From CAWCCP01 sp963701245 (GTDB taxonomy: Bacteria; Patescibacteriota; Saccharimonadia; Saccharimonadales; UBA4665), in the NCBI GenBank assembly GCA_963701245.1, contig OY969576.1, positions 682,001-746,000 on the forward strand: DNA of 64,000 bases. Direction: 5' to 3'. Under the pieces are notes generated by a model. The model was not told where the DNA came from and searched no databases. It worked only from the letters and a program-made list of their open reading frames with translations. Of the stretch, positions 44,230 to 53,374 are shown piece after piece. Position 1 is the first letter of the stretch, and each line of letters starts with the position of its first letter. The position numbers and the translations under genes are program-made.

Positions 44230-45533
44230 GATACTGTACGATCTTAGTGTGTAAACATTACCTTGTTGGGTAGCAGAAATTGTAAAATTTCTATTGCAAA
44301 TACTACTTAACAATATGAAAGGTTTACGTATATGTCCGCTACCCAAAATAACTCTATCAAAACTATTAAGAAATTGCCTGTCTTTGATGACGACAAAGAC
44401 TTGTTGGCATTTCTGGAAAGAAGCTTAACGGATAATTTAAAACAGTTTATCAGAGTCAGTATATCTACTTTAGTGAAAGCCGAAATGGTACAGATTAGAT
44501 CGAGCTTACAGGATCAGCCGCACTTCAATGGTTACTACAATCGTCAGCTAGTCTCACCATTTGGGAAGGTTGAAGATATACCAATCCCACGCTTTCGGGA
44601 TGGTTTTGGAGATAACTCACCGACTGTATTAGCAAGTTTTGACGATGAGAAGAGCCGAACCTGGAAACTCCTCCACGACATGCATATGCTCGGTATATCC
44701 CAGCGTAAAGTGAAACACTTAGCCCAGAAACATCTCGGGTTAACAATCTCAACCACTGCTGTGAAAGAGGCTATGCACGATATGGTAATGCATGAATCAG
44801 CTCAGATCAACAAAAAGCTTCTGGACGATGACTATGAATACCTATTCATGGATGGTATATGGGAAAAAGTGAAAGGCGGTGGCTGGGACAATACGGCAGC
44901 AGTGGTACTCTGTGTCCTGGGCGTCAAGCATGATGGCACCCGGGAACTCATCGGCTTTATGCTGGCTCGCTCAGAAGCTGAAAATAGCTGGCTAGATCTA
45001 CTGACCGACATCAAGCAGCGAGGGTTACAAGGCAAAGCACTCAGCATGATCATTATGGATGATAGTGCCGGCGCTAAAGCAGCGATTGACCATATCTACC
45101 CCCAAGTACCAATTCAAAACTGTATTGTCCATAAACTTCGTTCTGTTCAAAGTAAAACCAGCTACCAGCATAAAGCAGCAGTTATTGAGGATCTAAAAGC
45201 TATTACCAATGCCAATAGTCCTGATGAAGCTACGAATGCCGCCAAAGCTATTGTCAAGAAATGGTATATACGCGAAGAAAAAGCCATGAATTCGCTGAAA
45301 CATAACTTTGAGTACTGTTTGACGTATTTCCAGTTTCCCCGGGCAGATTGGTCAAAGATTAGATCGACCAATCTCCTGGAACGAGAGTTCCGTGAAGTAC
45401 GTAGGCGAACCAAAGTTAATGATCACAGCTACAATGATTTTGAGTCAGCGAGGAGGTACCATGAAGGTATATTTCAATACCTAAATAGTAACTACCCAGC
45501 GAGGTGAATTACACACTGGATGTTGACAGTACC
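44230..45533. mobile_element. IS256-family element inside the IS4 transposase
   Basis: 1304 bp. The ends GATACTGT... and the inverse of ...ACAGTACC are imperfect repeats of about 25 bp that share TACTGT and AGTGTGTAA. An exact 8-bp duplication AAAAGACT flanks it (44222-44229 and 45534-45541), as expected for IS256. It encodes one intact mutator-type transposase on the plus strand. Confidence 0.92.
44332..45507 (+). CDS. IS256-family (mutator-type) transposase
   Basis: 391 residues. The DDE triad is visible in EYLFMDGIWEKV (Asp), LSMIIMDDSAGAKAAIDHI (Asp) and RSTNLLEREFREVRRRTK (Glu), the last being the family signature. The C/H motif appears as NCIVHKLRSV. Length and motifs are intact, so the enzyme may be active. 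Confidence 0.95.
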   Translation: MSATQNNSIKTIKKLPVFDDDKDLLAFLERSLTDNLKQFIRVSISTLVKAEMVQIRSSLQDQPHFNGYYNRQLVSPFGKVEDIPIPRFRDGFGDNSPTVLASFDDEKSRTWKLLHDMHMLGISQRKVKHLAQKHLGLTISTTAVKEAMHDMVMHESAQINKKLLDDDYEYLFMDGIWEKVKGGGWDNTAAVVLCVLGVKHDGTRELIGFMLARSEAENSWLDLLTDIKQRGLQGKALSMIIMDDSAGAKAAIDHIYPQVPIQNCIVHKLRSVQSKTSYQHKAAVIEDLKAITNANSPDEATNAAKAIVKKWYIREEKAMNSLKHNFEYCLTYFQFPRADWSKIRSTNLLEREFREVRRRTKVNDHSYNDFESARRYHEGIFQYLNSNYPAR

Positions 45534-45995
45534 AAAAGACTGCTCTCGTCTGCTCTCTGTCATAGCAGCCCTAAGTCGTTGCCACCTAGGCTTGTCGCTG
45601 TCAGCTGGAATGTGCAAGGCATGAGTGGTCTCCACCATACATGGAATGGCTCTGCCAATTCTGGTTTGAACTGCGCCTACAAGAGCCGTCAGTCCATGCA
45701 TGTCAGAGTGATCTACGTTGACGAAACTACTAGGACGAACCAGCTGTAGGGCATCGAAAGCACCACCCAGCCGCTCGGCTAGTTTGTGGTTAGCTAGCAG
45801 GCGGTCGACTTTGGTAGCGGCAGTATTAGCGTTGGCCACCACTGAGCGGGCATTACTGCCCGCACTCTGAAATGGCTTAAGGCCAAAAGCTTGCAAGCCA
45901 AAGCTGAATTGACGGCTCCAACATCTAGGAATGGCAGGCATTAGTTGTTTCTTAGTACGTGTACGAATATCCCGTACAATATCTGTTGGCGACAT
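45534..45995 (-). pseudogene. IS4-family transposase, N-terminal fragment
   Basis: Starts MSPTDIVRDIRTRTKKQLMP and contains the first catalytic Asp region (FVNVDHSDMHGLTALVGAVQ) and the conserved Glu/Thr segment (CMVETTHALHI). It is broken after REQSF by the IS256 element; the codons beyond that belong to the inserted DNA. Confidence 0.9.
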
Positions 45996-46070
45996 GTTTG
46001 TTTTCCTTTGTTTAAGAGCTAACGAAAACAGTGTGTCGCCATTTAGGTTACTAGGTCAAGAAAGTGAGGG

Positions 46071-47187
46071 GCTACTCTCTAAAACCTAACGCAACATAAG
46101 TAGTTTCAGCTGTTAGGCTAGAACTACTATGAAACAACCAGTAAAGTATTGGAGATTAAGCGCACTGGAACGTGAGGAGATTAGTCGATGTTTAGCTCAA
46201 AGACAATCACTCGGACAAATTGCGCAATTGCTTGGACGTGATACAAGTACTGTTAGCCGGGAGCTATCTCGCTTGCGCTACAGCCCAAGGTTCTATCGGG
46301 CTACCTTTGCTCAAGAAATGGCGCTAAAGAAACGTAATCACCGGGCTAAAGCACCGCCTAAGCTACTTGCCAATGACCGTTTGCGAACATATGTTGTCGA
46401 TCACCTTAAACTACACTGGTCACCCGAGCAGATAGCCGCCCGATTAAAAGTCACGTATCCTAATGACATGACTATGCATGTGTCTCATGAGACTATCTAC
46501 ACGTACATTTACTGTTTGGCTCGGGGAGAGCTTAAGAAAGAGTTAGTGATGAGTTTGCGGCAACAGAAAGCGAGACGCGGTCCGCGGCGCTCTGTTGGTG
46601 ATCGGACCAAATTTAGCCCAATACCAAACCTGATCAGTATTGAAGAGCGACCAAAAGAGGTTGAGGATCGTATCATCCCCGGACATTGGGAAGGTGATCT
46701 CGTCGTGGGTAAAGGCAGCCATTCGGCTATTGGTACGCTCGTCGAACGTACTACCCGGGCAACCATTTTAGTGCCCGTTACGAGCAAGCAAGCTGAGCAC
46801 GTAGCCAAAGCCTTTGCCCGGGAAATGAAGTACCTGCCGCAGCAGATGAAGCTGACACTCACCTACGACCGTGGCAGTGAGATGGCCCGGCATAAGCTTT
46901 TTAGTGCACAGGCCAACATGAAGGTCTACTTTGCTGATCCGCAGAGTCCTTGGCAGCGCGGAACCAATGAAAATACCAATGGTTTAATCCGGCAGTTTTT
47001 CCCGAAAGGTACTGACTTCAATCTGATCAGCCGTAAACAGCTTAAACAAGTGCAGCATCTGTTAAATGGGAGGCCGAGGAAAGTGCTAGAATACCGTACA
47101 CCATACGAGGCATTTAGTAAGCTATTAAATGAGAAAGGAGAAGCCGAGGCTAACGAGCTTATGTTGCGCTAGTAAGTTGAGAGTAGC
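46071..47187. mobile_element. IS30-family element in the right terminal repeat of the IS4 element
   Basis: 1117 bp. The ends GCTACTCTC and their inverse GAGAGTAGC, with further shared CGCAACATAAG inside, form the terminal repeats. The 3-bp duplication GGG (46068-46070 and 47188-47190) splits the IS4 end GTGAGGG/TGGTTCAG. Short duplications of 2-3 bp are normal for IS30, and this family often targets other elements' inverted repeats. Confidence 0.88.
46129..47172 (+). CDS. IS30-family transposase
   Basis: 347 residues. The N-terminal HTH is LGQIAQLLGRDTSTVSREL, and a linker follows. The DDE core has PGHWEGDLVVGKGSHSAIGT (Asp), LTYDRGSEMARHKLF (Asp) and WQRGTNENTNGLIRQFFPKG (Glu), the last being the family signature. 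It looks intact. Confidence 0.96.
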   Translation: MKQPVKYWRLSALEREEISRCLAQRQSLGQIAQLLGRDTSTVSRELSRLRYSPRFYRATFAQEMALKKRNHRAKAPPKLLANDRLRTYVVDHLKLHWSPEQIAARLKVTYPNDMTMHVSHETIYTYIYCLARGELKKELVMSLRQQKARRGPRRSVGDRTKFSPIPNLISIEERPKEVEDRIIPGHWEGDLVVGKGSHSAIGTLVERTTRATILVPVTSKQAEHVAKAFAREMKYLPQQMKLTLTYDRGSEMARHKLFSAQANMKVYFADPQSPWQRGTNENTNGLIRQFFPKGTDFNLISRKQLKQVQHLLNGRPRKVLEYRTPYEAFSKLLNEKGEAEANELMLR

Positions 47188-47198
47188 GGGTGGTTCAG

Positions 47199-47936
47199 TT
47201 CGAGTACCTAGACTTCCTAGGAGAATTATTGCGATTATTAATAGCCAGACCTGCCGAATGCGAATAGGATACACCGTTATCACAATACCTATCATCCCTA
47301 AAACTCCTGCCATAGAAAAATAGAACCATGTCTGACTTGCTGTCATATCTAAAGCAACCACCTGAATCGTCGTCAATAGGCCTAACGCTGCCCACATAGC
47401 AAAGAAAATATAGGTATAAAATTGTGATTTAGTTGCTCTAGACTTTAATAAGATGGCCACATAAACAATAACCGCAGCCACAGCCAAGTCGAAAAGAAGC
47501 GGTATCAGGAAATGAGTGATGCTGAAACTCCGGTAGACCCAATAATAGGCTGAAGCCAATTTCCAGGGAAAGATTAGTTTAGTTATAAAAAATAGCACTA
47601 TTGAAGGTGCAGTAAATACTCTTTCGATGATACTTAGGTTATCGATGGGGGCGATAGTCGGGTGTCTGAATAGTCCTATCGCATGTACTCTTAAAATTAG
47701 ATATAGTACCAGGGGAACGGCCATAATACTTACAAACTTTAAGAGCCTGCTCCTGTCCCACCGGTAGAGATATAGAAGCGCCATTAATAGAAACAGTAGA
47801 CCTGTTTCCTTGGCTAACAGAGAAAATAATATACCAATTGCAACTAATAAAAGACTTCTCGTAGATTTGAATCGTAGCAGAATATACATACCAAGTATGC
47901 CAAAGAAAAAGAATAGGGCATCCTGCATGCAAGGTA
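47199..47936 (-). pseudogene. Membrane glycosyltransferase-TPR gene, middle transmembrane fragment
   Basis: About 245 codons with many membrane helices, aligned with the central part of the paralog at 51276-53009 (QDALFFFFGILGMYILLRF versus QDSLYFFFGILGFWSFVRF; then LLAKETGLLFLLM and FYFSMAGVLGMIGIV). The 3' side is cut by the IS4 element (continuing at 43604) and the 5' side by the IS3 element at 47937. The N-terminal 140 residues or so are missing from the window. Confidence 0.88.
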
Positions 47937-47938
47937 TG

Positions 47939-48846
47939 TCAAGCTACCTTTTTACGCAACACCCTGTCTCTTTCCTTTCGTAGCGGTTTAGCCGCCAGGA
48001 GGCTGGCAGCGTAAGCTGCCGGACTCATGTTACCGAGCGCACTGTGTCGACGCTTGTGGTTGTAGTAATGAATCGTCAGGGCAATCGCTTCGTGCAGCTG
48101 CTCTGTTGTTTTGAGTTGGTTGAGTGGTGGTAGCTCATCCTTGAGCGTGCCGAAGAACCGTTCCATGAAGCCATTCTGCCAGGGGCTGGCTTTGGTGCTA
48201 GCACTGAGCGTTATTTCTAACCGGGCACACAATTCCTGGTGCTTGTAGCTCAGGTATTCGCTACCTTGGTCGCTGTGGAGGATGGCAGGCACAGGGTGCC
48301 TGCTGAGGGCATCTAGCATGGCCGTGTACGTCAGATTGCTGGTGTGCCGCAGACCGAGTGTCCAGCCCAGCACCCGTCTGGTCTTGAGATCCAACACGAC
48401 TGCCAGGTAGTGGTACTGTCGGTCAACAAACAAGTAGGTAAAGTCTTGCACCCAAGCCTGTGCATTGACCATGCCGTGATAAGACAAGCCAGCTTGCGGC
48501 CGGGTTTCGTCACGGAACACGGCGTACTGCTTGAGGGCATTGGCCGGTGCCGGTATCTCTGGGCGGCTACGTTTGCCGTACTTCTTGCTTCGCCTGGCAA
48601 TGGTAATGCCGGCCAGCGAGCGAATACGCCGGGCTTTGGCTTGGCTCCAACCGAGCTCTGCGCTCAAGCGACGGACACCGTAGCGAGGGTGCTCCTCGTG
48701 CACCTGCCGCAGCTCATGAACTGCTCGGGCGTCCCGCGCAGTCCGGACGGTTGGTGTTCGGTACAACCGACTGCGAGCAATACCCAAGGTCTGTGCGCCT
48801 TGTTTCCGCCATCCCGGGTCGACTACTTCCAGGACGGCTAGTCTTT
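47939..48846 (-). CDS. IS3 transposase OrfB (read by frameshift from OrfA)
   Basis: Integrase-type DDE transposase. VRRLSAELGWSQAKARRIRS is the HTH_21 region. The triad is in AWVQDFTYLFVDRQYHYLAV (Asp), PAILHSDQGSEYLSYKHQEL (Asp) and SPWQNGFMERFFGTLKDEL (Glu). The frame opens before the ATG at 48787 and meets orfA at an A4 run (48844-48847 on the complementary strand), fitting the programmed -1 frameshift of IS3 elements, which makes the OrfAB fusion. Confidence 0.93.
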
Positions 48847-49095
48847 TGACCGGTTGAGTTCTGCCGTGGCTCTACCGAGCATCTTATACAGCTGCTCGTT
48901 CTCCTTACGGAGCCGGTTATTTTCGAGGATGAGATTACGATCTTTGTCGACAATGCCACTCCGGAGCCAACGGTAGATGGCCTGGGTACTGACGCCAGTA
49001 GCTTGTGAAACGGTACTCACGGCTACGCCGTGATTCCGTATTTTGTCGAGTATCTCACTCTTGAGTTTCGGGTCAATGGGTATGCCGGTGGCCAT
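48838..49095 (-). CDS. IS3 transposase OrfA
   Basis: 85 residues: HTH of the homeodomain-like type (SEILDKIRNHGVAVSTVSQA, then GVSTQAIYRWLRSG) followed by a leucine-zipper-like helix (LILENNRLRKENEQLYKMLG). It ends RSKD just after the TCAAAAGAC slippery stretch. Confidence 0.93.
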   Translation of the reverse strand: MATGIPIDPKLKSEILDKIRNHGVAVSTVSQATGVSTQAIYRWLRSGIVDKDRNLILENNRLRKENEQLYKMLGRATAELNRSKD

Positions 49096-49173
49096 GTTGC
49101 AATGCTCCTTATTTGATTACATTGTACTGCCTTTTGAAAGAGACAGTGTGTGTATTTTAATGGGAGCGTGACA

Positions 49174-49616
49174 TGGTCATTAATCATAAGTGAACCGTTA
49201 TAGGTATAAATATAAGTGGCAGGAGGAGAACTACCTGGTGTTAGAGACACATCTACACTCAAGTTTTGTGATAGGTCTACATCTTGCAAGGTGACAGTAT
49301 TATAACTACTCCCAGAAGGCGGTGTAATTATAATTGTATATGTATTCGGTAAAACATTACTAATAGTAAAGTTTCCATTCTGATCCGAAATTGCATAACC
49401 TACCACCTGACCTGAATTAGTATCGTCAATATCTATCAATGCTCCAGACACAGACTGATCAGTCTGGCCAGCCGTCACTTGGCCCATTAAGGTAACACTA
49501 CTATCAGCAAACGCGGCACGTGAAGAGAAAATTATTAATCCTAAGAGTAAAAAGAGCAGGACCGAAAAGTTGAATCCAATTAATTTCCAAATACGCTTAT
49601 TTCTCAGCAATATCAT
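49174..49616 (-). pseudogene. Secreted carboxypeptidase-regulatory-like protein, 3'-truncated by IS3
   Basis: A signal peptide (FNFSVLLFLLLGLIIFSSRA, then AFADS) precedes a beta-sandwich domain of the CarboxypepD_reg/SdrD B type (VTAGQTDQSVSGALIDIDD, then YAISDQNGNFTISNVLPNTY). At MINDHV the sequence enters the IS3 end; the original C-terminus is lost. Probably a surface or adhesion protein before truncation. Confidence 0.78.
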
Positions 49617-49669
49617 TGTCTTTCCCCCTTTAATAAATTAGTAATAGCTTATGCTTAAAATTCTGTCAA

Positions 49670-49684
49670 TATTTTAGTTAAAAA
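49670..49684. repeat. 15-bp target duplication of the IS481-like element (left copy)
   Basis: TATTTTAGTTAAAAA here and identically at 51146-51160, immediately outside both ends of the element. Confidence 0.92.
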
Positions 49685-51145
49685 TGTTAGCCCAAATTTA
49701 AAATCGGAGTACCTTCTTGAGGTAGTTATCGAGAACACAAAATCAAAATCGGAGTGGAGTTAAGACAAATTTAAAATTGGAGTTGGTATCTGTATCCTTA
49801 GCTTGTAATAAGGAGGGGATATGAGCCAGGTTCACAAGACATTTAGCGACGATGAGGTAAAACAATTACTAAAGTGGTATGAGGACGGCATAAAGACAAA
49901 AGCTGAGGTTCAGCAGTCACTGGGGATTAAAGACAGTCAGTTTTACCTGCTGCTGGCTAGATTCAGAGACAAGCCAAAAAAGTTTAGTGTAGCCTACCAT
50001 AGGATACGGGCAACCCGTAGCCTACCGTCAGTAGTAGTCAAACAGATTCGTAAGGAACTAGAGATCGAACACGGCCTCATTAAAAGTTCAGCTAATCCGG
50101 TAATGTTCTTTAACTACGCATATATCCGAGATAACGTAGAAGCCAGTACCGGACATAAACTATCAGCCCAAACGGTCGTTAACTATGCCAAGAGATGGAA
50201 CTACTACATTGAGAAGCCTAAACGTAAGGCTCACACCAGAGAAGTTCTAACTGATTCGGTTGGCATGCTGCTTCAGCATGATGCCTCTTCCCATCAATGG
50301 TCGCCGTATGTCTTCCGTGGTGACGGCAAACCCCAGAAATGGTCACTCATTACAACCATTGACGATCATAGCCGCAAACTGCTTTATGCCGAGATGTTTG
50401 AGCGTGAATCAGCTTGGGCGCACATCCTAGCTCTGGAGTCGGTAGTCTTAAGTTACGGTATTGGTATCCAGTACTACTCAGATAACCACGCTATCTTCAG
50501 ATATGTAGTTAACAGGGACAAAGGTCCAAGTGCTGCTAACTACCAGCATATACTTGGCACTGACGACATAGCCCCACAGTGGAAACAATCGGTTGAAGCA
50601 GCCGGCATGAAAGTAACCTATGCCTTGAGCCCGGAAGCTAAAGGTAAAATTGAAAGACCCTACCACTGGCTGCAAGACAGGATTGTCAGAAGAGCAGCCA
50701 GGGATCATGTTAAAACCATTGATGGTATCCGTTTAATCCTGTCTCAGGAGGTAGACCGCTACAACAACCGGCAAGTTCATTCAACAACTGGCGAGATACC
50801 GGCTAAGCGATTTGAGAGAGCCATCCAGGAAGACAGAAGCTGTTTTAGGCCGCTTGATGTTATTCAAGCTAGACCACCGGTTACCTCAACCAAGGATATC
50901 TTTTGCTTAAGGTCAGAACGTAAAGTCAACGGCTATGGCAAAATCTCTTTTGACGGACTTAGCTTAAGCGTCCCCGGGCATCTGCCTGATGGCACGGCTG
51001 TTAGCCTGCATATTATTCCAGATACTCAGTTTACAGAGATCCGTTTCCTTAGACAGAACCAAGTACTTGGCTACCAGCAGATACCAACACCAAAATCACT
51101 CCGGTTTTAATTTTGGGATGCTACGTTTTTAAATTTGGGTTAACA
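49685..51145. mobile_element. IS481-like element with long duplication and subterminal repeats
   Basis: 1461 bp. Ends TGTTAGCCCAAATTTAAAA (left) and TGTTAACCCAAATTTAAAA (right, inverted). Copies of an AAAATCGGAGT-like motif recur inside the left end (three within about 100 bp) and at least once inside the right end (ACTCCGGTTTTAATTTTGGG). The flanking duplication is 15 bp. One intact DDE transposase is inside. Subterminal repeats suggest multi-site transposase binding. Confidence 0.88.
49821..51110 (+). CDS. Integrase-core DDE transposase (IS481-like)
   Basis: 429 residues. An N-terminal HTH pair is followed by an rve core: MLLQHDASSHQWSPYVF (Asp), GIQYYSDNHAIFRYVV (Asp) and SPEAKGKIERPYHWLQDRIV (Glu). 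A C-terminal beta domain follows (GYGKISFDGLSLSVPGHLPD). Its ATG is preceded by AAGGAGG. Assignment to IS481 rather than a related rve family is by pattern and duplication length; it could be ISNCY. Confidence 0.9.
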   Translation: MSQVHKTFSDDEVKQLLKWYEDGIKTKAEVQQSLGIKDSQFYLLLARFRDKPKKFSVAYHRIRATRSLPSVVVKQIRKELEIEHGLIKSSANPVMFFNYAYIRDNVEASTGHKLSAQTVVNYAKRWNYYIEKPKRKAHTREVLTDSVGMLLQHDASSHQWSPYVFRGDGKPQKWSLITTIDDHSRKLLYAEMFERESAWAHILALESVVLSYGIGIQYYSDNHAIFRYVVNRDKGPSAANYQHILGTDDIAPQWKQSVEAAGMKVTYALSPEAKGKIERPYHWLQDRIVRRAARDHVKTIDGIRLILSQEVDRYNNRQVHSTTGEIPAKRFERAIQEDRSCFRPLDVIQARPPVTSTKDIFCLRSERKVNGYGKISFDGLSLSVPGHLPDGTAVSLHIIPDTQFTEIRFLRQNQVLGYQQIPTPKSLRF

Positions 51146-51275
51146 TATTTTAGTTAAAAATATAGGATGCCACCGACCACTCGGTTAAGTCGTCGCACTT
51201 GATATATTAAAGTTGTCCAAGAATAGGTTCTTAAATATTGACGACAAGAATTAAAATTTGTACAACTATTTACGA

Positions 51276-53009
51276 TTATTTGACAGTGATCGTTTTTCCA
51301 ATGTCTGGCAGATTGACATTAAACGACAGATCCTTGGCTATGGCATTTGAAAGTGATTGAGATACAGAATAATTATTTGGGACTTTGAGGACAGCTTCAG
51401 CATCGGTCTTATCGCCGTATTTATAGTCTAAGATAGCTAAGTCTATTCGCAGTTTACCATCAGACGGATAGTTTATAATTTCCTGGGTTAAAAACTGCGC
51501 ACTAGATCCGTAACTACCACATAATAGCGATAGCTCTCCTATGTCTTCTGACATAGCATCATTTTCATCATTAAAATTTAATGCTTGGGTGTAGGCTTTG
51601 ATAGCACCTTGGCAATTCCCAAGCTGAGTTAATATGATGCCGAGGTTCGATGTATTAATGAATGCAGGATCGATTCGTATAGATTGTTCAGCATATGTTT
51701 TAGCGGCACTATATTGATGCTTCCCCATGTAGAAATATGCCACAGTATTATAAGCGACATAATTACCATTCGGAGCGACCGCTATGTCTTCTCGAGCGAG
51801 CGTAATTTCGCTCCTGAATTCATAACCTCGATAGAATGTACGTAGTCCGAACAAGCACAAGACTAATGAAAGCGCTACTGCTATATAGAGAGGTTTAATT
51901 TGCAACTTTAGAGACGCGAGAATAACACCGATCATCCCTATAAGCCCTGCCGTCGAAAAGTAGAACCAGGTCAGATTTGCTGTTGCGTCAAGTGGAATAA
52001 TCTGTAAATGAGGGACTATTCCTACCACCAACCAAATAGCATAAAAAACATAATCTTTGAATGCGCTCTTTGCCGATCTCGTAAAAACTATGTATCCGGC
52101 ATAAGCGAGTAAAATCACAATAAGAATATCGATTAATAACGGTACTACAAAATGGGAGAAGGTAAAATGTGGGTAGACCCAGTAGTACTCTTCTGCAAGT
52201 TTATACGGAAAAAGGACTGTGATAAAAAAGAGCAATATGATTGCCGGTACTGTGAAGAGCCTGCCAACTAGATTAACAGAATCAATCGGCGCAACCGTGA
52301 CTTTCTGAGTAACACCAAGTGCGTTTATTCTGAGAAGAACATAGGTTACTATCGGTAAAATAATAGCTACGACGAATACCTTCAGCCGTGATCTATCCCA
52401 AAGCACCAAATAGGCCAACGATATTGCTATAAAAACTACTCCCGTCTCCTTGGCTAGCAATGACAAAAAGAAACATAACATAGCAATGCAGATGCCCTTC
52501 AATGTTCGAAATCTAACAAAACTCCAAAAGCCCAATATGCCAAAGAAAAAGTAGAGCGAATCTTGTAAAGCCGGTATAGCAAATGCTGTTTGTGAATTTA
52601 TCGGATGGATAAGAAATATCAATGCCATGGTGAGCGACATTACGACACTAAACGCGCCACGATATACTAGATAGAGGATAAATGAGCTGGCGATACAAAG
52701 AAGAAATTGAACTATATGAAAATATATAGCATGCGGGCCAAATATCGCATAAATGAGACTATAGACAAGCGACATAAGTGGTCGGAAGTACACACCAAGT
52801 TGAGAATTTCCTACATAAAATGTTCCACCAGTAAACAAATGTCCAATATTTGAATAGCTAAGAGAATTTACCAGCTTGTTATTAATTATTTGGTAATAAT
52901 CATCGCCCATAAATGGACTCTTTAATGCACCAAAAAATACAATAAAACCAGTAACAAAGAAAAATGCGAATGCTTGCCGGTTATTAATCCTATTAAGTTT
53001 CTCGAGCAT
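51276..53009 (-). CDS. Multi-pass membrane glycosyltransferase with C-terminal TPRs (TMTC-like)
   Basis: 577 residues. The N-terminus (NRQAFAFFFVTGFIVFFGAL) is followed by MGDDYYQIINN, an acidic first-loop motif as in GT-C/PMT-type enzymes, and then about ten membrane helices (for example LLAKETGVVFIAISLAYLVL). From about residue 400 come TPR-like repeats (VAYNTVAYFYMGKHQYSAAK, then NLGIILTQLGNCQGAIKAYT). This order, GT-C membrane part then TPR, is that of the TMTC family of O-mannosyltransferases and their bacterial relatives. It probably glycosylates exported proteins with a lipid-linked sugar. Confidence 0.8.
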   Translation of the reverse strand: MLEKLNRINNRQAFAFFFVTGFIVFFGALKSPFMGDDYYQIINNKLVNSLSYSNIGHLFTGGTFYVGNSQLGVYFRPLMSLVYSLIYAIFGPHAIYFHIVQFLLCIASSFILYLVYRGAFSVVMSLTMALIFLIHPINSQTAFAIPALQDSLYFFFGILGFWSFVRFRTLKGICIAMLCFFLSLLAKETGVVFIAISLAYLVLWDRSRLKVFVVAIILPIVTYVLLRINALGVTQKVTVAPIDSVNLVGRLFTVPAIILLFFITVLFPYKLAEEYYWVYPHFTFSHFVVPLLIDILIVILLAYAGYIVFTRSAKSAFKDYVFYAIWLVVGIVPHLQIIPLDATANLTWFYFSTAGLIGMIGVILASLKLQIKPLYIAVALSLVLCLFGLRTFYRGYEFRSEITLAREDIAVAPNGNYVAYNTVAYFYMGKHQYSAAKTYAEQSIRIDPAFINTSNLGIILTQLGNCQGAIKAYTQALNFNDENDAMSEDIGELSLLCGSYGSSAQFLTQEIINYPSDGKLRIDLAILDYKYGDKTDAEAVLKVPNNYSVSQSLSNAIAKDLSFNVNLPDIGKTITVK

Positions 53010-53159
53010 GGAATGATAATCTCTCTGCTAATGCCTCTATTGCTTATCTATGCTACAAGCATATCAGAAATAGCAGTTGAAACAGTTTAAGGATTAAATG
53101 AAACAAGTATAAAAAACTAGGCAATTTATAAGTTAATCACAGTATAAAATAATCTAAGC

Positions 53160-53356
53160 ATAAGTGGTATGCTACGCTAGGATGTTCTTTTTTGAAACCG
53201 CAGTCCGGAAGTAAGCTTACTGATGATCTGACGGTACCCTACTCTAAACTGGGTGATCTGGTGATAGAGTATCGGGATGGGCAAGTATATTTAGCGGATT
53301 TGGAGGATATTAATACTGTACCACCCAAACGCCTAAAAATCAGAGGTTTGGCATGA
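53160..53356 (+). other. Remnant reading frame without a start
   Basis: An open frame without ATG encodes SFLKPQSGSKLTDDLTVPYS, then EYRDGQVYLADLEDINTVPP, ending KRLKIRGLA. The SFLKPQS part recurs near 41985 (YSFLKPQSMNKLLKR, stop), and the RDGQVYLA part resembles REGQTYLA near 19060. I read these as decayed copies of a common small gene. The rest of 53010-53374 shows no gene. Confidence 0.35.
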
Positions 53357-53374
53357 GAAATGTGTACATGCCTA

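Larger units (their letters stand above)
43605..47198. mobile_element. IS4-family element carrying two further insertions
   Basis: The ends are CTGAACCACCCTCACTTT at 43605 and its exact inverse on the right, interrupted by the IS30 element (46061-46070 plus 47191-47198). CTGA ends and the 9-bp duplication TTCGAGTAC (43596-43604 and 47199-47207) match the IS10/IS50 branch of IS4. Without the IS256 and IS30 insertions and their duplications it is 1162 bp with one 353-residue transposase. It inserted into the glycosyltransferase-TPR gene. Confidence 0.92.
47937..49173. mobile_element. IS3-family element with unrelated flanks
   Basis: 1237 bp. Terminal repeats of about 38 bp start TGTCAAGCTACC on the left and TGTCACGCTCCC on the right and share CTGTCTCTTTC at their inner end. 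It carries orfA and orfB with a slippery run. The flanks (GTA left, TGG right) show no duplication, and each flank is a different broken gene. So a deletion, or recombination between two copies, occurred here. Confidence 0.9.

Noticed and set aside
44247..45516. First guess for IS256 ends at GTGTGTAA/TTACACAC
   Set aside because: No duplication there; moving outward to 44230 and 45533 gives an exact 8-bp duplication and restores the IS4 reading frame.
47125..47198. C-terminal codons of the glycosyltransferase fragment (EPPATLNLLAQ...)
   Set aside because: Read from IS4/IS30 end sequence after the TTCGAGTAC duplication.
49023..49173. C-terminal 50 codons of the secreted protein ORF
   Set aside because: Derived from the IS3 end; the host gene stops being host DNA at 49174.
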